In this document: piece after piece, positions 40,350 to 45,869 of the stretch
Numbering within the stretch: the first letter of the stretch is position 1
How the letters are laid out: the number at the start of each line of letters is the position of its first letter
Assembly (NCBI RefSeq): GCF_964340395.1
Contig: NC_135558.1
Coordinates: 1,518,501 to 1,582,500 of the forward strand
Reading direction: 5' to 3'
Source of the DNA: Glandiceps talaboti
Lineage: Eukaryota > Hemichordata > Enteropneusta > Spengelidae
Length of the DNA stretch: 64,000 nt
Notes under the pieces: model-generated
Databases searched by the model: none
Seen by the model: only the letters and a program-made list of their open reading frames with translations
Told to the model about the DNA's origin: nothing
Position numbers and translations under genes: made by a program

Positions 40350-40442
40350 ACTTCATATTAACCATGCAGTCACTCTTCATGTAAAATGCCAGTAACAATA
40401 TGTTCTGTTTTTGTAAACAGTGGTTTGATGCAAAAGAAGTAA
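6895..40442 (+). CDS. STOM: Stomatin-family membrane protein gene (spliced, 5' end missing)
   Basis: Stomatins are SPFH/prohibitin-domain scaffold proteins that sit in the inner leaflet by a hydrophobic hairpin, oligomerise, bind cholesterol and modulate ion channels. Eight exons, joined at 6895-7001, 26461-26533, 31805-31887, 33009-33212, 37202-37257 (or 37383-37438), 38843-38921, 39203-39372 and 40421-40442, give 263 codons plus stop after a partial codon. The order is: hydrophobic segment with the central proline (TLPLSV), [20 protein letters not shown], the SPFH core ([35 protein letters not shown]), WGIKVERVE, the helical [34 protein letters not shown], and the C-terminal oligomerisation stretch FPLPIDLL. 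Length matches the family minus about 30 N-terminal residues, which must come from an exon upstream joined at phase 1; I could not identify it. It could be any stomatin/MEC-2-type paralogue, so the symbol is provisional. Confidence 0.93.
7014..7250. repeat. TG / TATG microsatellite next to a splice donor
   Basis: About 20 TG dinucleotides (7016-7058) pass into TATG tetranucleotides to about 7238. The array begins 13 bases after the stomatin exon a donor. Antisense and sense Cys/Val or His/Thr open frames over it are artefacts. Confidence 0.95.
10123..10320. repeat. Degenerate ~67-bp tandem repeat, three copies
   Basis: Each copy carries GTTGYACAA...TTGATAAACTWATTT and a GCCAATA box. The third copy is strongly diverged. 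Confidence 0.65.
11063..11310. repeat. Degenerate ~25-30-bp repeat
   Basis: The unit resembles TTCACTACYATTGGTAGATG followed by AGAGG, about nine irregular copies. Confidence 0.7.
11345..11560. repeat. ~66-bp tandem repeat, three copies
   Basis: The unit contains AACACACTGAAATCTACCTA, TCAGATAATGTACCGGTAGA and TGTTGCAATGTATTTCATAA. The two central copies are almost identical. Confidence 0.8.
12030..12360. repeat. Degenerate repeat family with 'CCTAGCAACCA...CCCATAGCAAC'
   Basis: Two to three diverged ~115-bp units share the phrase CTAGCAACCAWGAMMATGCC and GGTCAAAA tracts. The same phrase recurs at 14395-14890. Confidence 0.6.
14395..14890. repeat. Degenerate ~115-bp tandem repeat, four to five copies
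   Basis: Each unit contains CCTAGCAACAAGACCATACC, CATAGCAACAGCCAAATGAT and GGTGTATTTTGCA, followed by a phrase like TTAGACAATTGGATAAACAT. It is related to 12030-12360. Confidence 0.75.
15210..15412. repeat. ~78-bp tandem repeat, three copies
   Basis: The unit begins GTTGATAGCAGTAATCAGTA and contains ACTAAAGACAGAAATAAGTC. It belongs to a dispersed element also found at 54990-55265. Confidence 0.8.
16846..17430. mobile_element. MITE-like element with ~31-bp terminal inverted repeats
   Basis: Left end TACAATATCTTACCCACAAT (from 16846) is complementary to the right end closing at 17430 with ...TGTGGGTAAAATATTGTA, about 28 of 31 matching. TA at both edges would fit a TA target site. The ~520-bp interior has no open frame of note. 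Confidence 0.65.
18150..18377 (-). other. Unassigned open frame, possible antisense exon
   Basis: A 75-codon open frame inside the stomatin intron on the opposite strand. Unlike most shadows here it is not low-complexity: it contains [20 protein letters not shown] and [28 protein letters not shown] acceptor-like site lies inside the 5' part. I do not recognise the family and see no matching donor, so it may be chance or a relic. Confidence 0.15.
18720..18902. repeat. 63-bp tandem repeat, three copies
   Basis: The unit contains TCTGTACAATACCAGCTAAA and CTCCTTACAGATATCACAGC. As 63 is a multiple of three, both strands carry short open frames; not a gene. Confidence 0.85.
19791..20180. mobile_element. 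MITE copy 1 of the 'ACCATTTGAT..G-run' family
   Basis: The ~48-bp inverted ends read TAGGGGTGGACCATTTGATA...poly-G...CTTGGAAGA at left and the complement at right. The interior holds several A-runs. The same terminal motif occurs at 44618-44924. Confidence 0.8.
22327..22495. repeat. ~22-bp tandem repeat
   Basis: AAACTGTTACAGCACTAATA alternates with CTGTTACAGTACTGAACCAA, about seven copies. Confidence 0.85.
22735..23030. mobile_element. Dispersed repeat, copy 1
   Basis: It shares long stretches with 62375-62690: TAGTACTTTAGAGCAAGTGT, TTTGCTTGTTCATG and CTGCAGTTGTCTTCACTGAA. Class unknown; short antisense open frames in both copies end in a similar HTCSKVLN peptide. Confidence 0.7.
23353..23693. 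repeat. 41-bp tandem repeat, about seven copies
   Basis: The unit contains CTTTTACATTTAGGGAACTG and TGGTAGATTTTAGTGTCAAG. Confidence 0.9.
25105..26240. repeat. 33/24-bp compound minisatellite before stomatin exon b
   Basis: Units of ATACCTGATGTAGAGTACAT plus TAAACATAAACAT (33 bp) mix with shorter 24-bp forms lacking ATACCTG. All lengths are multiples of three, so an open frame of 379 codons runs on -. This is a repeat by-product. The array ends about 220 bp before the exon b acceptor. Confidence 0.95.
26461..26533 (+). CDS. STOM: Stomatin exon b
   Basis: Acceptor TATTTCAG, donor GTAAGT, phase 0 to 1. It encodes [20 protein letters not shown] then AKGPG, the most conserved start of the stomatin SPFH domain. 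It lies about 19.5 kb after the previous exon and about 230 bp after a large minisatellite. Confidence 0.95.
26534..27360. other. Stomatin intron b-c, first part
   Basis: No exon seen. A short GGAA run lies at about 26672-26696. Confidence 0.3.
27370..27900. repeat. Degenerate ~105-bp tandem repeat, about five copies
   Basis: Each copy contains a phrase like CAGACAGTATCAAGAAATTC, then CAGTAGTAATATCTGATATC, then AGATGAAATT. Confidence 0.8.
28650..29062. mobile_element. TIR-bounded body with promoter-like motifs, inserted in minisatellite
   Basis: CCAATTCCAGTGAAT (28665-28679) is exactly inverted at 29031-29045; looser pairing extends outward. The interior is richer in CpG than its surroundings and holds TGACGTCA, CTTCCGG and AACATGGCAG. 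A hairpin abuts its right side. Confidence 0.65.
29063..29204. mobile_element. 142-bp hairpin abutting the TIR body
   Basis: The left arm AACAATAATGTACG...CCCAG is complementary to the right arm ending at 29204. The loop reads GGGCTCGGCTGTCGCCTCGCCC. The minisatellite resumes immediately after. Confidence 0.8.
30130..31804. other. Stomatin intron, unremarkable
   Basis: No exon. A small CpG-bearing inverted repeat at about 31327-31430 (GCAAACCAC ... TGGTTTGCGAG) shares CCTCTTTTACGGCACC with 16379-16394. Confidence 0.35.
31805..31887 (+). CDS. STOM: Stomatin exon c
   Basis: Acceptor CATCAG, donor GTAAAC, phase 1 to 0. It encodes [20 protein letters not shown] then FDVPPQE, matching the stomatin stretch around LPCTDSF and FDIPPQE. 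Confidence 0.95.
31999..32173. mobile_element. 175-bp imperfect hairpin with GCTTTCGATC arms
   Basis: The left arm GAGCTTTCGATCTGTCTTGG with CCTCATCAGAAT pairs with the right arm ATTCTGATGAG...CAGATCGAAAGC. The centre is CCATAGTGG..AACTATGG. Confidence 0.75.
32410..32470. repeat. TTG trinucleotide run
   Basis: About 17-20 TTG units with one interruption. An ATT run follows at about 32580-32598, resembling the 3' end of a non-LTR element or SINE. Confidence 0.9.
32714..32979. repeat. 38-bp minisatellite, seven near-identical copies
   Basis: The unit contains GACCATATGGTGGTACATAC and AGTTACTGTACGAATTAA. It ends about 30 bp before the acceptor of stomatin exon d. Confidence 0.95.
33009..33212 (+). 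CDS. STOM: Stomatin exon d: SPFH core
   Basis: A 204-bp exon (68 codons, phase 0 to 0) with acceptor CACTACAG and donor GTATGT. It starts [20 protein letters not shown] and contains [20 protein letters not shown] and [12 protein letters not shown]. The acceptor lies about 30 bp after a seven-copy 38-bp minisatellite. Confidence 0.96.
33245..33565. mobile_element. Dispersed repeat with TTGCACAAGT..GCAGTGTTCTC, copy A
   Basis: It shares GTATTTGCACAAGTGCTTGC, AGAAAACACTGCAAGCA, GGCATTGGGTTCT and ATATCATTTGCATACAGGTA with 53130-53545 and partly with 52735-53115. Class unknown. Confidence 0.7.
33569..33703. mobile_element. 135-bp hairpin abutting a TIR body
   Basis: The left arm TAAACCACCCC..GGTATACC and TTTTGACCAGTGAAC pair with the right arm ending GGGGTGGTTTA. 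The loop reads GCACGAGCGATAGCGAGTGC. Confidence 0.85.
33710..34584. mobile_element. 875-bp body with perfect 21-bp terminal inverted repeats
   Basis: The segment 33710-33730 (ending CCAGTATATTGA) is exactly inverted at 34564-34584. The interior is CpG-bearing, unlike the flanks, and contains no long open frame (62 codons at most). It directly follows the hairpin at 33569-33703. Confidence 0.75.
34898..35119. mobile_element. 222-bp palindromic element
   Basis: The left arm TTATCATGGCTTG...AAAATCAATGTGAAACAA pairs with the right arm ending CAAGCCATGATAA. The centre is a perfect palindrome TTGTTATTGTAC/GTACAATAACAA. Half copies occur at about 47980-48160 and 57210-57315. Confidence 0.8.
35458..35521. 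repeat. GAAT tetranucleotide microsatellite
   Basis: About 16 uninterrupted TGAA units. Confidence 0.97.
35530..37200. other. Stomatin intron d-e
   Basis: No exon found. It contains a ~15-bp repeat (TAACACAAAGCCTGC type, six copies, 36384-36470) and otherwise unremarkable sequence. Confidence 0.4.
37202..37257 (+). CDS. STOM: Stomatin exon e1 (first of a duplicated pair)
   Basis: A 56-bp exon, phase 0 to 2, acceptor ATTCTAG and donor GTAGGT. It encodes [18 protein letters not shown] plus AT of a split Ile codon completed by the C of exon f. A second copy of the same length and phase follows 125 bp downstream. Only one of the two can be used without shifting the frame. Confidence 0.9.
37383..37438 (+). 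CDS. STOM: Stomatin exon e2 (alternative copy)
   Basis: A 56-bp open segment, phase 0 to 2, acceptor ACTGTAG and donor GTGAGT. It encodes [18 protein letters not shown] plus AT. It differs from exon e1 in the first three residues (TGL for VIL) and by Glu for Asp; other differences are silent. Intact splice sites, frame and phase argue for a functional alternative exon and not a relic. The substitution pattern (mainly third positions) suggests purifying selection, but it rests on only 18 codons. Confidence 0.82.
37455..37580. repeat. ~22-bp tandem repeat after stomatin exon e2
   Basis: The unit resembles AATACCGTCAAATGATGTAT, about six degenerate copies, beginning about 17 bases after the exon e2 donor. 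Confidence 0.8.
38121..38516. repeat. 48-bp minisatellite, eight copies
   Basis: The unit contains TGACAGCTATGCTTTCTAAG, TCCACCCAACTATGGAATCA and CCAAAACC. Copies are nearly identical. Confidence 0.95.
38617..38766. repeat. ATTG tetranucleotide array
   Basis: GATT units with interruptions such as AAAGTGATTAATC. Confidence 0.9.
38843..38921 (+). CDS. STOM: Stomatin exon f: Ala/Glu-rich helix
   Basis: Acceptor CATTACAG, donor GTAGGT, phase 2 to 0. It encodes [20 protein letters not shown] then REARAK, the start of the coiled-coil region of stomatins. It can join either exon e copy to form IKDVRLP. Confidence 0.95.
39203..39372 (+). CDS. STOM: Stomatin exon g: C-terminal coiled coil
   Basis: Acceptor GTTGTAG, donor GTCAGT after AG, phase 0 to 2. 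It encodes [20 protein letters not shown], then [20 protein letters not shown], then [14 protein letters not shown]. It is the most conserved C-terminal block of stomatins. Confidence 0.95.
39470..39871. mobile_element. 402-bp TIR element in the last stomatin intron
   Basis: GTCTAGTTCCTGAC at the left is exactly inverted at 39871, and the imperfect inverted arms extend about 70 bases (including TTATCTTCATACTATACCAT on both). TATAAATACAC occurs on both sides (39457-39467 and 39872-39882), as expected of a target-site duplication. Confidence 0.8.
40140..40216. repeat. CA microsatellite
   Basis: Long CA run with a few GACA interruptions. A second CA run lies at 40319-40344. Confidence 0.97.
40421..40442 (+). 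CDS. STOM: Stomatin terminal coding exon
   Basis: The acceptor TGTAAACAG is followed by a base completing an AGT Ser codon, then GLMQKK and TAA at 40440-40442. The resulting C-terminus PIDLLSGLMQKK parallels human PIDMLQGIIG. The exon is too short to call by length; the phase fit and the family C-terminus support it. Confidence 0.82.
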
Positions 40443-41097
40443 ACAGAAGACAACACCAGTCATAAGAATTCTATATACCACATAATGCAAGAAGATTTCT
40501 ATACACAACCCAGAAGTTTTATATTCAACCCAGTTTCAACAAGATTTCTACACCCAAACCAGTGGAAACAAGATTTCTATATACATTTCAACAGAAAGTC
40601 TACATGGCAACCAGTCAGTATTCCACAGCAGTCCAGATACCCATTGCATTGAATGATATGGTGACTTTGCTTTTTACTTTACATATTGTAACAAGTAATG
40701 TAATTATTCTCTGGTGTCTCATTCATGAGGACTGTGAGTTCTAAAAACAAAAAAAAAGTCAAAAGCAAAGTTACAACCAGTGCGTCACTGTATAACTCTT
40801 AACCCCTCCAGTGCAATACCTATCATCCCCATGATTACAATAACCATACAGTCTATACAATAAAAACAAGACATTCCCATTTACTTAGTAGGGGTGATAG
40901 ATAGCATAGTAAAGGCTGCTGGATGTGCAATTTTACTCAGTGTTAGTGGTGAATGTTGACAATACCACTGCAAACTATTATACAATTCATTTGTAACAGC
41001 TTCTAGATCTTAAATACTACTTTATTTGAGGCTTCTCAATGCCGTCCTTAAACATAGCTCACAGTGATTGGCTGAACACAGATATAGTACACTACTT
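40443..41097 (+). other. Stomatin 3' UTR and downstream DNA
   Basis: No coding signal. An AATAAA at 40859-40864 is a plausible polyadenylation signal about 420 bases after the stop. Further AATAAA hexamers at about 43328 and 44267 leave longer 3' ends possible. Confidence 0.4.
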
Positions 41098-41473
41098 GGA
41101 GTCATGATGGGTGAATGGTTAGCGTGACCGGCTTGGAATCTACAGGTTGCAGGTTCGAGCCCCGTCATTGCCTGCTGTTTGTTTCTGAGTGGCTAAAGTC
41201 CTTGGGCAAGATTTGAACCACGACTGTGCCTCAGTCAACCCAGCTGTATAACTGGGGACCTGATAGGATGTAGGTTGCAATGTGAAGGCTTTAATCCTAT
41301 GTGCTTAAATGGTTGCAATGGATTGTATGCTCCCCGGGGAGTTGAGGAAGACTTAAAGGGCTGTTGTGCCGTTCTGATCCGAGCCAGAGGAAATTATAAA
41401 TTGTAAAGCGCTTTGAGCACAGAGTGGGAAAGCGCTATATAAGAACCCAACATTATTATTATTATTATTATTG
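41098..41473 (+). mobile_element. tRNA-derived SINE with (ATT)n tail
   Basis: The A box-like TGGTTAGCGTGACCGG (41116-41131) and the B box GGTTCGAGCCC (41152-41162) form an RNA polymerase III promoter. A central part follows with CTTGGGCAAGATTTGAACCA. The 3' end AAAGCGCTATATAAGAACCC plus an ATT tail is typical of SINEs mobilised by CR1/L2-type LINEs. Confidence 0.85.
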
Positions 41474-41479
41474 TCATTG

Positions 41480-44400
41480 GTTGATCTTTGTAAACTTTTA
41501 GTGATGTCTTAAGTTCCTTCCAATATCATTTATCCAGGCTGAACATATACTGATATTTATACCAAATCTTGTTGTAGATCTAACGATCATTTTAAATCTT
41601 TCTTTCAAATCTTTCTAGAATGCATGGTCCCACCTGTACTCAATATTCTTTTGTAGATGATAACTACATTTTATGATAACTTTGTAATGTTGAAATCCAA
41701 ATGTTGAAAGAATAATTTGATGACAAGTGGATTAAACCATGTTTTTTTGAAATAATTAATCTCCTTTAAACAAAAGATTCAATCATAACTTTTTGTGAAG
41801 AATTTCAATCAACTATATCATTATATCTTTGCTATGTACTTGTCATGTCATGTCCAGAGTATTTTATCCCATAATATTATCCATATATATATATGTATAT
41901 ATAGTCACTGAAGTGGCTGCAGTGCAATGGCTGAAGTTAAGAACGTGAAGTGCACCATCAAGAGGTGAGATAGTGGTTAGGATCTGTACAGTATTGTTGA
42001 ATTTTATAAAGTTTGAAGGCAAGTAAGTGTGCCACCTAGAGCTGAGGTAGTTATCAGGATTAGTCGGTAATCATGTTGCAATGACAACAGCAGAATTTTT
42101 TCTATGAAATAACAAAATACGTAAGTGTTTTACCTTGAAATTGGATCGGATTATAGCCTTGTTGCCATGGCAGCAATATTTTGTTTATTTTAGTGTGTAA
42201 AATGAAAGAGTTATGCAAGCTAGAGGTGACATTGTCGCCTGGGTCAGCTGATAAGTCTGTTGCCATGGAAACAAGACAGTAAAAGTATCAATGTTGAAGT
42301 ATTAAGTGATTTTTTCATCCATGTAAACCTGATACATGCATTTTGTGAATAACTCCAAATTGATGTCAAAAATACCTAATTTGGTAACAATTAGTCAGAT
42401 GAAATGTTTAACTGTTTTAATAATCTTATATAAAATAATTGTTTTTGACAGTTAATGATATTAGACTTGTGTGTATTATTTATTCTTATACCTATTGTAT
42501 CTTTTACTTAGTACATTGTATTGTAGTCTATTCTAGATTCTAGAATATTAACATTATAGATACGTTGTTGAAAGACTAAGAGTTCATTTGAAGAACTAAG
42601 GGTGGTTTAGACTATTAACTATTTTGTTATTTTTGTATTTTTGTTTAACTTGACTTTTAATAATTATCACAATACTATGTGCGTTCACCATGTAAACACT
42701 TAGACAATTCATACACTAGTTCTCTTCTTCCACTTTTGATTGAAAAACAGACATATTTTGAATAAATCGCTAAATGTGCTTCTTTAGTGTCTAACTGGAT
42801 CTGACAGAATGATCCAAATTATTACTGAAGGTGGACAGTTAGATGTACATATTAAACTGACAAGTACTTTAATCACACCTGAATTTACATATAATGAAGC
42901 TAACCTTTTCACACTTCTGGTTAACTCCACACCTCCAGCAAAATTGGATCATTCTGTCAGATTCAGTTACACACTGAAGAAGGACAAGTGATTTGCAAAA
43001 CATGTCTGTTTCTCAATCTAAAGTGGCAGAAGAGAAATTGACTTTGCAAACAGTTCTGTTGATATATGACATGTACAACCAGTGTTCAAACGTACGTACT
43101 GACATATCGTCTGTATGGTTTAAATCAAATCAGTCAAGTTACCATAGCAATTGTACATTTTCATTGTATGAGATATGGAATGCATAAACTTGAGTAGGAA
43201 AGTTGTTTTCAATGAATATGATGACTGATTTCTTGATATTGTGAAAACTAATCCATTCACTATGTGACAATTCTGAATTGTTTTGTTGAAATTGTGAACA
43301 CACTCCATCACTGGTTGTAACTCATTTCAATAAAGTAATTACAATGTTAGGGTCGGCAAAGGTTCATCTAAATTGTTACATCTGCATATCGTAGTACTAC
43401 AAAACTATTAAAAGGTGGAGTTTACAGAGTAATTTGCATGTTTGTCATTTTAAGGCAGTTTTGATTGGCAAGATATTTTCAGAAGTTGTCACAACATTAT
43501 AACAGAAGAAAATAGCACACATTTAGAAATCTTGAATTATGCATGACATTAATATGTGTTTGGTATGACCTTTGACACATGTCTGATCAACATGACCTTT
43601 GACATAGAAGCTTAAGTATAGGTGTGTCAGATGAACTTATTGTCAAACACTTACATTGTACACTATACACTATGGAGAGACTTACTTTTGTATGTAAAAA
43701 TGACTACCCTGTGCCAATTACACATACTAATTCATTTCTATTCATATATTTAGCATGTCATTTTATTGATAGATGTCAAAGAAAAATTATGGGTCAGCGT
43801 TTGCATATATTTCTCTGTCTAGAATAATCGTCTATAGTTTCCTGACTCAACATGATCATTGTCTACGTTGTCTGTACAGTTTCATTATTTTTAGTGAAAA
43901 GGTGATGTTATCATAACAACTTTAAACATAAATTGATATAGAACTCAGAATTGCAAAAAAGATTGCATGTACTATTTATTTTACCACAGTGAAACACCTA
44001 CACTGAAACTGTGACCAGAGGTTGAGAAAGAACGTTTACAAATTTGTTCTCTTTTCATGTAAGACTCAAGAGGCTGGACAAGTTGTTGTTCAATCACCAT
44101 AAAGGTTGTAGAAGCCATGGTGTATTACCAGTGTCATGAAATCTTGTAGAAGCCTTTAAAGTTACTCTATTACCAGTGCAATAGAATATGTATTCTAGTT
44201 ATATTGTAGAAAAGATTATGCCTTCACTTTATAAATGTTGTTACAATTGCCTGCTTGATACGTCAATAAAAATTATATTTCTGACCCACAACATGTACAG
44301 ATGATTATTGGTGTGTAGCATGTATCTTGTCATGATTGGATGAATTGATGAGTTGTCTAACACCATATCTTCAGTAGTGTCACATTGCAAACTGAAAAAT

Positions 44401-44610
44401 AATTATACTTTTGGCCTGTATGACTCAATTGCCTAGTCAAGTTCTAATATGATCTGTGCATGTTACAATTTACTCTATGCGTTTGATGTGTGAAGATAAA
44501 TGTAGTATGATTTAGCCAAATATGTAAATTGTAACATGGATTGTATTGGATATTGTTATCAGTATATTTGAACACATAATAATTATTACTAAAGGTTACA
44601 AATCACAGAC
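41480..44610. other. Intergenic stretch between stomatin and MED27
   Basis: No gene recognised; the open frames at 42809-42991, 42993-43187 and 43624-43827 lack family resemblance or flanking splice sites. AATAAA hexamers at about 43328 and 44267 could end a long stomatin 3' UTR. Only the inverted repeat at 42793-42968 stands out. Confidence 0.35.
42793..42968. repeat. 25-bp inverted repeat with 126-bp spacer
   Basis: AACTGGATCTGACAGAATGA (from 42793, arm to 42817) pairs with 42944-42968 at 24 of 25 positions. It could be a small MITE or an RNA stem. Confidence 0.75.
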
Positions 44611-44617
44611 GAAATAA

Positions 44618-44924
44618 GGGGAGAACCATTTGATTTCAGGGGGGTGGGGGGATTGTTGACAGATGAAGGAGAAAAAAGAATAATTTGATCCGGTGATGGC
44701 TTGAGAAAAAAATTGTTCCAACAGACATAAGTAAAAAAAAAAATTGTTGCAATGTGCTACAAAACTGGTAACCGAGAAAAAAAAATTTGCATTGCTTCTG
44801 CATGTGGAAAAAATAATTTGATGCAGGATTGACAATAGAAAAAAAATGCGGTTACAGTGATGGGGGAAAAAAATTGCTGCCATAACCACCCCCCCCCCCC
44901 CAGCCGAAATCAAATGGTTCTCCC
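44618..44924. mobile_element. MITE copy 2 of the 'ACCATTTGAT..G-run' family
   Basis: GGGAGAACCATTTGATTTC followed by a G-run at left is mirrored by a C-run and GAAATCAAATGGTTCTCCC at right. The interior repeats A-runs about every 50-60 bases. Same family as 19791-20180. Confidence 0.85.
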
Positions 44925-44925
44925 A

Positions 44926-45403
44926 CAGGGAGCTTAGGCACAGTTAGTTTTGTTTACAAATAAATACAAACAAACAAGTAAACAAACAAACAAAACACAA
45001 ACAAGTAAAAACAAACATACAAACAAACGAAAACAAACACAAAAACAAACAAATAAATTAACGGACACATGAGTAGATACATACATGAGTAATCGACAAC
45101 GAACAAACACTACCCCCCCCCCCCCCCCCCATGGTCACATCTGGAATTTGCAGATCCAGATGTGACCATGGGGGGCGGGGGTAGTGTTTGTTCGTTGGTT
45201 TGTTGTCGTTTACTCATGTATGTATCTACTCATGTGTCCGTTAATTTATTTGTTTGTTTTTGTGTTTGTTTTCGTTTGTTTGTTTGTTTATTTGTTTTGT
45301 TTATTTGTTTGTGTATTTGTTTGTTTGCGTTTTGTTTGTTTCTTTGTTTGTTAACTTGTTTGTTTATATTTGTTAACAAAAATAACTGAGCCTGAGCTCC
45401 CTG
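44926..45403. mobile_element. 478-bp foldback element with CAGGG ends
   Basis: The termini are CAGGGAGC...GCTCCCTG. Arms of about 190-230 bases are complementary (CATGAGTAGATACATACATG and CGAACAAACACTACC and their complements), with a C/G-run and a short hairpin at the centre. An 11-bp direct repeat TGGTTCTCCCA flanks it (44915-44925, 45404-45414). CAGGG ends suggest a hAT relation. Confidence 0.85.
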
Positions 45404-45414
45404 TGGTTCTCCCA

Positions 45415-45678
45415 GAACAAAAGTGATGAAAAACATGAGTAGAGATTTTGAGGTCATGACCTCACGAGACTATCTAGGTCGTTGTTTCTTTTTTTCTGAT
45501 TCCACTATTGTCTCCCCTCAAAAGTGACCCACTGTCATATAACAACTGTTATATTAAAATAAATATTCTCAAATAATCCCTTAAAAAGGAAGTTACGATT
45601 ATAAAGACTGAATATAGAGATAAGATCAAAGTAAGGTTGAAAGTATAATTTATACCAAGTTAGAGAGTCCGAGTAAAG
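45415..45678 (+). promoter_or_regulatory. Putative MED27 promoter/leader
   Basis: The ~265 bases between the foldback element and the MED27 ATG must hold the proximal promoter if transcription starts nearby. No TATA box or other strong motif seen apart from the YY1-like start. Confidence 0.3.
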
Positions 45679-45690
45679 ATGGCGGATCCC
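45660..45690 (+). promoter_or_regulatory. TISU/YY1-like start context of MED27
   Basis: The start codon lies in AAAGATGGCGGATC, close to the YY1 site and to the TISU element (SAASATGGCGGC) used for initiation on very short leaders. The first position (A, not S) and last base (A, not C) differ from the TISU consensus. Confidence 0.5.
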
Positions 45691-45869
45691 GGTAATTTGG
45701 AAACAATCAACGCTGCGCTTGCCGCAACACAAAGACTCAGATCGAGTGTAACAAGGGTATTTAATCAACTGAAAGATGGCGTGAAAAATACCAAAGGAGA
45801 TGCAAGTAAAGAAAAAGTGTTTGTTTCAGAGCTGCAACAAAGTTTGTCGACGGTGAACACCGATTTCAG
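45679..45869 (+). CDS. MED27: MED27 exon 1
   Basis: It starts at the ATG and encodes MADPGNLETINAALAATQRL then RSSVTRVFNQLKDGV. It ends in AG of a split Ser codon before GTGAGT. An antisense open frame over it is only a shadow. Confidence 0.95.

Noticed and set aside
41098-41170. Functional tRNA gene
   Set aside because: A and B boxes are present, but the sequence continues into a SINE body and ATT tail, and no proper cloverleaf acceptor stem was seen.
42809-42991. Small 60-codon gene downstream of stomatin
   Set aside because: Lies across an inverted-repeat element, lacks a recognised family and flanking signals.
45162-45457. Leu/Phe/Cys-rich and Asn/Lys/Gln-rich small proteins
   Set aside because: Translations of the arms of the 478-bp foldback element.
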